Shown in pieces: positions 61,659 through 64,000 of a stretch of 64,000 nucleotides of DNA. Source of the stretch: Streptomyces sp. CCM_MD2014 (GTDB taxonomy: Bacteria; Actinomycetota; Actinomycetes; Streptomycetales; Streptomycetaceae); NCBI RefSeq assembly GCF_000772045.1, contig NZ_CP009754.1, positions 1,674,001 to 1,738,000 of the forward strand, given 5' to 3'. How positions within the stretch are numbered: position 1 is the stretch's first letter; each line of letters starts with the position of its first letter. The notes below the pieces were generated by a model. The model was not told where the DNA came from. It made no database searches and worked only from the letters and a program-made list of their open reading frames with translations. A program made the translations under genes and the position numbers.

Positions 61659-62458
61659 CCCCCGCCATCGGCCCGGCACACAACGCATCGGCCCCCGCAA
61701 GGACCTCCCCCGACAGCCGTACGCCGACCGCTGCTCCCCCGGCGTACCACGGGCCCGCCCGCGAGAGCCGGAACCGCCGCCGGCCGAACGCCCCGGGCTC
61801 GGCAGCGGAGTCCGTCCGGTGCGGATGCCGGCCATCGAGGCGCATCGGACGGAGCAGAAGCGTTGTCCGGGCCGGCAGCGGAAACGGTCTGCCGGAACCC
61901 GGGGGCGACAACCTCCGGCCCGGTGCCCTCCTCAGCGCTGCTCAGAGACCCGTCCGTGACGAGGCCGTCGTCCTTCGTACGAGGGGCGGTTCCCGGACCC
62001 GCCGCCTCACCGGACCGGATACCGCCCCTGGACGGTGCCCTCGGGGTCCGAACCCGGGGGTACCGCACCCAGCCGGGTCTCCGTCCGAGCCCCGGCTGTC
62101 AGCGGCACCGATGTAGTGGTCGGACCGCCGTGTCGCACGGGATGGTCAACGGTGAGCGGACACTGTCCGCGCTGTGCCATCCGCCCCCAAGCGTTCAGCG
62201 CCTACGGAACCTCGGCAGGGGCGCGCCCACAGCACGAGGAGCACCGGGGCGGGTGGGACGTCGTGGCCGCCGGGGGACCGCGCCGGGCTCCAGGCGGCCG
62301 GGTCCCTGAGCCGTGCGGGCGGCGGCCCGCCGGACGCAGACCTTGGTGATCCGTCGGGCCTGAGGCCGGGCGGGTCCACGGCACCGTCCACGCCGGCGGG
62401 CAGCGGACCTGCCCGCCGCTGGGGACGGTGGCTCCGGGAAGCCGCGGGGACGCCGACG
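61659..62458. other. 800-bp stretch without a recognised gene
   Basis: Between the MFS gene (+) and the peptidase (-). All frames on both strands look like low-complexity Arg/Pro/Gly or Ala-rich shadows. No RNA gene, repeat or strong terminator was recognised. Confidence 0.4.
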
Positions 62459-64000
62459 TCACGAGCAGACGGTGTCGTTCGCCGGGACCGTCCCGTCGAG
62501 CAGATACGCGTCGACCAGCTCGGTCAGGCAGTCGTTGACGGCGTAGGTGCCGTGCCCCTCGCCGTCCACGGTGAGGTGGACGCCGACCTTCTCTCCCAGT
62601 TCGTCCGCCATCTTCTTGGCACCCTCGTAGGGAGTGGCCGGATCACCGGTGTTGCCGATGACGAGGACTGGGTTCGCGCCGTCGGCCGACACCTCGACGC
62701 TGGGTGCGTGGCCGTCAGCGGGCCAGCCGGTGCACTGGAGCAGCCCCCAGGCCATCCAGTCGCCGAACACCGAAGATGCCGTGCGGAATCGGGGCAGGTG
62801 ACGGTGTACGTCCTCAAGGGTGAAGCGGTCCTTGTAGTCCGCGCAGTTCACCGCGGTGTTGGCTGCGTTGATGTTGGCGTATCCGTCGTCGTCGATCCGT
62901 TCGTTGAGGAGGTCGGAGAGCAGCAGCAGTGCGCTGCCGTCGCCGTCCATGGCGGCCTCCAGTCCGCCCCTGAGCAGCAGCCAGCTCTCCTGGTCGTAGA
63001 GGGCGGCGGCGATGCCGTTGAGGGCGTGGCTCTGGGTCAGGGGACGCCCGAACTCCGTGGGCAGGGGGTCGGTGTCCAGGCGCTCGACCAGCGCGATGAT
63101 GTCCTTCTCGCCCTGCTGCGGGTTCGTGCCTTCGAAGAAGCAGGAGTCCTGCCGTGCGCAGTCCTCCAGGAAGTTGCGCAGTGCGCCCTGGAACCCCTTC
63201 GCCTGGCCGAGGGCGCCGTTCAGGGCGTCCTCGGTGGGGTCGACCACGGCGTCGAAGACGAAGCGCCCGACACGCTTCGGGAAGAGATGTGCGTAGACGC
63301 CGCCGAGCTGTGTGCCGTAGGAGATGCCGAAGTAGTTGAGTTTCTCGTCGCCCAGGACGTGGCGCATCAGGTCGAGGTCACGTGCGGCCTCCTGGGTGCC
63401 GACGTGATCCAGCACCGCGCCCGACTCGCTCTGGCAGGCCCGGGCGAACGCGCGTACCCCACGCTCGCGGGCCTTCTCCTCCGTGGCGTCGTCAGGGGTG
63501 GCGTCCGCGGCCAGCCAGGCGTCCATGGCCTTCGTGTCCAGACAGTGCACGCCGGCACTGTCCCCGACCCCGCGAGGGTCGAAACTGACCAGGTCATAGC
63601 GCTTGTGAAGCGTCATGTACTCGTCGCCGGCGGCGAGGGGGAGGGTGAGCACCCCGGAGCCGCCGGGGCCGCCGAAGTTGAAGACCAGGGACCCGAGGCG
63701 CTTCTCGCCGGAGTCCGGGGACGCCTTCGCCCGGATCAGGGCCAGATCGATGGTTTCGCCATCGGGGTCCGCGTAGTCCAGCGGAGCCTTCATGGTGCTG
63801 CACTGCCACGTCGTTCCGTCCGGCAGCTTCTCGGGCCTGTCTCCGCCGCCCTGGGCCGTGGACGGAGCGGAACACGCGCTCCACTTCAGTTCCTGCTCGC
63901 TGAGAGCGGTGGGCACCGCGGGTATCGCGGCATCGCCGCGAGCGTCGTCGGCGGTCTCGGGGTTGCAGGCTGTCACCGCGGTGGCCGCCAGCACGGCGAG
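62459..64000 (-). CDS. Secreted tripeptidyl aminopeptidase, alpha/beta hydrolase (partial)
   Basis: At least 513 codons; the frame is still open at the window end, where LAVLAATAVTACNPE shows a lipobox (VTAC) so the true start is a few codons beyond. Alpha/beta hydrolase of the Streptomyces TAP/SlpD-SlpE type: oxyanion FNFGGPGGSG, nucleophile GISYGTQLGG, Asp in NTGDPATPYEG and His in GEGHGTYA, with the C-terminal TAP domain. Extracellular lipoprotein that clips tripeptides. Confidence 0.9.
   Translation of the reverse strand, partial: LAVLAATAVTACNPETADDARGDAAIPAVPTALSEQELKWSACSAPSTAQGGGDRPEKLPDGTTWQCSTMKAPLDYADPDGETIDLALIRAKASPDSGEKRLGSLVFNFGGPGGSGVLTLPLAAGDEYMTLHKRYDLVSFDPRGVGDSAGVHCLDTKAMDAWLAADATPDDATEEKARERGVRAFARACQSESGAVLDHVGTQEAARDLDLMRHVLGDEKLNYFGISYGTQLGGVYAHLFPKRVGRFVFDAVVDPTEDALNGALGQAKGFQGALRNFLEDCARQDSCFFEGTNPQQGEKDIIALVERLDTDPLPTEFGRPLTQSHALNGIAAALYDQESWLLLRGGLEAAMDGDGSALLLLSDLLNERIDDDGYANINAANTAVNCADYKDRFTLEDVHRHLPRFRTASSVFGDWMAWGLLQCTGWPADGHAPSVEVSADGANPVLVIGNTGDPATPYEGAKKMADELGEKVGVHLTVDGEGHGTYAVNDCLTELVDAYLLDGTVPANDTVCS

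Noticed and set aside
59750..62116. 788-aa plus-strand ORF across amidohydrolase and MFS genes
   Set aside because: Out-of-frame low-complexity translation; both real genes have intact domains in another frame.

Overview
The window is actinomycete DNA, almost certainly from a Streptomyces or close relative. It is very GC-rich with G/C-biased third codon positions, GTG and TTG starts, ATGA/TGATG operon overlaps, and typical Streptomyces families (DUF3093, DUF6493/SWIM, MmyB-like XRE regulators, TAP-type lipoprotein peptidase, copper CopC/CopD/CtaG genes). The mix of metal resistance, defence-like modules, transposase debris and truncated core genes points to an accessory region (chromosome arm, linear plasmid or integrated island). 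No tRNA, rRNA, CRISPR array or origin was recognised.

Layout. 1-4170: a two-gene module, an SMC/Rad50-like ATPase with a zinc-hook-like double CxxC plus a partner ending in a PD-(D/E)XK nuclease motif; an upstream gene is cut by the window edge. 4315-4363: first copy of a 49-bp repeat, then a decayed glycosyltransferase. 5273-11346: a MerR-controlled metal operon (BASS/ACR-like carrier and a small CC-motif membrane protein) and an MFS transporter/PLP-enzyme operon. 11771-19017: copper handling (YcnI, CopC, CopD-CtaG fusion, DsbA-like protein, carbonic anhydrase, two related membrane proteins). 19292-23963: two CDF exporters, DUF305/DUF3105 proteins, and a CmtR-type Cd/Pb sensor operon. 24005-33190: a large arsenic island with three flavoproteins, an ArsI-like C-As lyase, an MFS carrier, two different ArsR regulators, ACR3, DUF2180, ArsC, thioredoxin reductase and thioredoxin. 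33634-37258: an ietAS pair (AAA+ ATPase and subtilisin-like protease), followed by the second copy of the 49-bp repeat, an excisionase-like HTH gene, a stump of pcaD, and an IS110-family element. 39970-40470: remnants of two other transposases. 40857-64000: ordinary-looking accessory genes: two DUF1963 paralogues, a frameshifted kinase-LamG gene, a beta/gamma-crystallin, RidA/HxlR, DUF2071, SWIM-DUF6493, an SDR/VOC/GntR group, two tandem MmyB-like regulators, two Atu4866-domain proteins (one fused to a degenerate amidohydrolase-like domain) beside an intact amidohydrolase and MFS carrier, and a secreted tripeptidyl aminopeptidase cut by the window end.

How it fits together. The arsenic genes form three transcription units with readable control sites. 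Two 32-bp operators sharing the core GTCAACATAGAC sit before the flavoprotein units and over the start of the CVC-type arsR; a different palindrome sits before the arsR-acr3 operon, which diverges from arsC-arsT-trxA. The set covers arsenate reduction with its own thioredoxin system, arsenite efflux, C-As bond cleavage and flavin-dependent oxidation. Copper and Cd/Pb genes flank it. The two defence-like modules lie at both ends of this resistance block, same strand, each followed by the same 49-bp repeat: the most unusual structural feature of the window.
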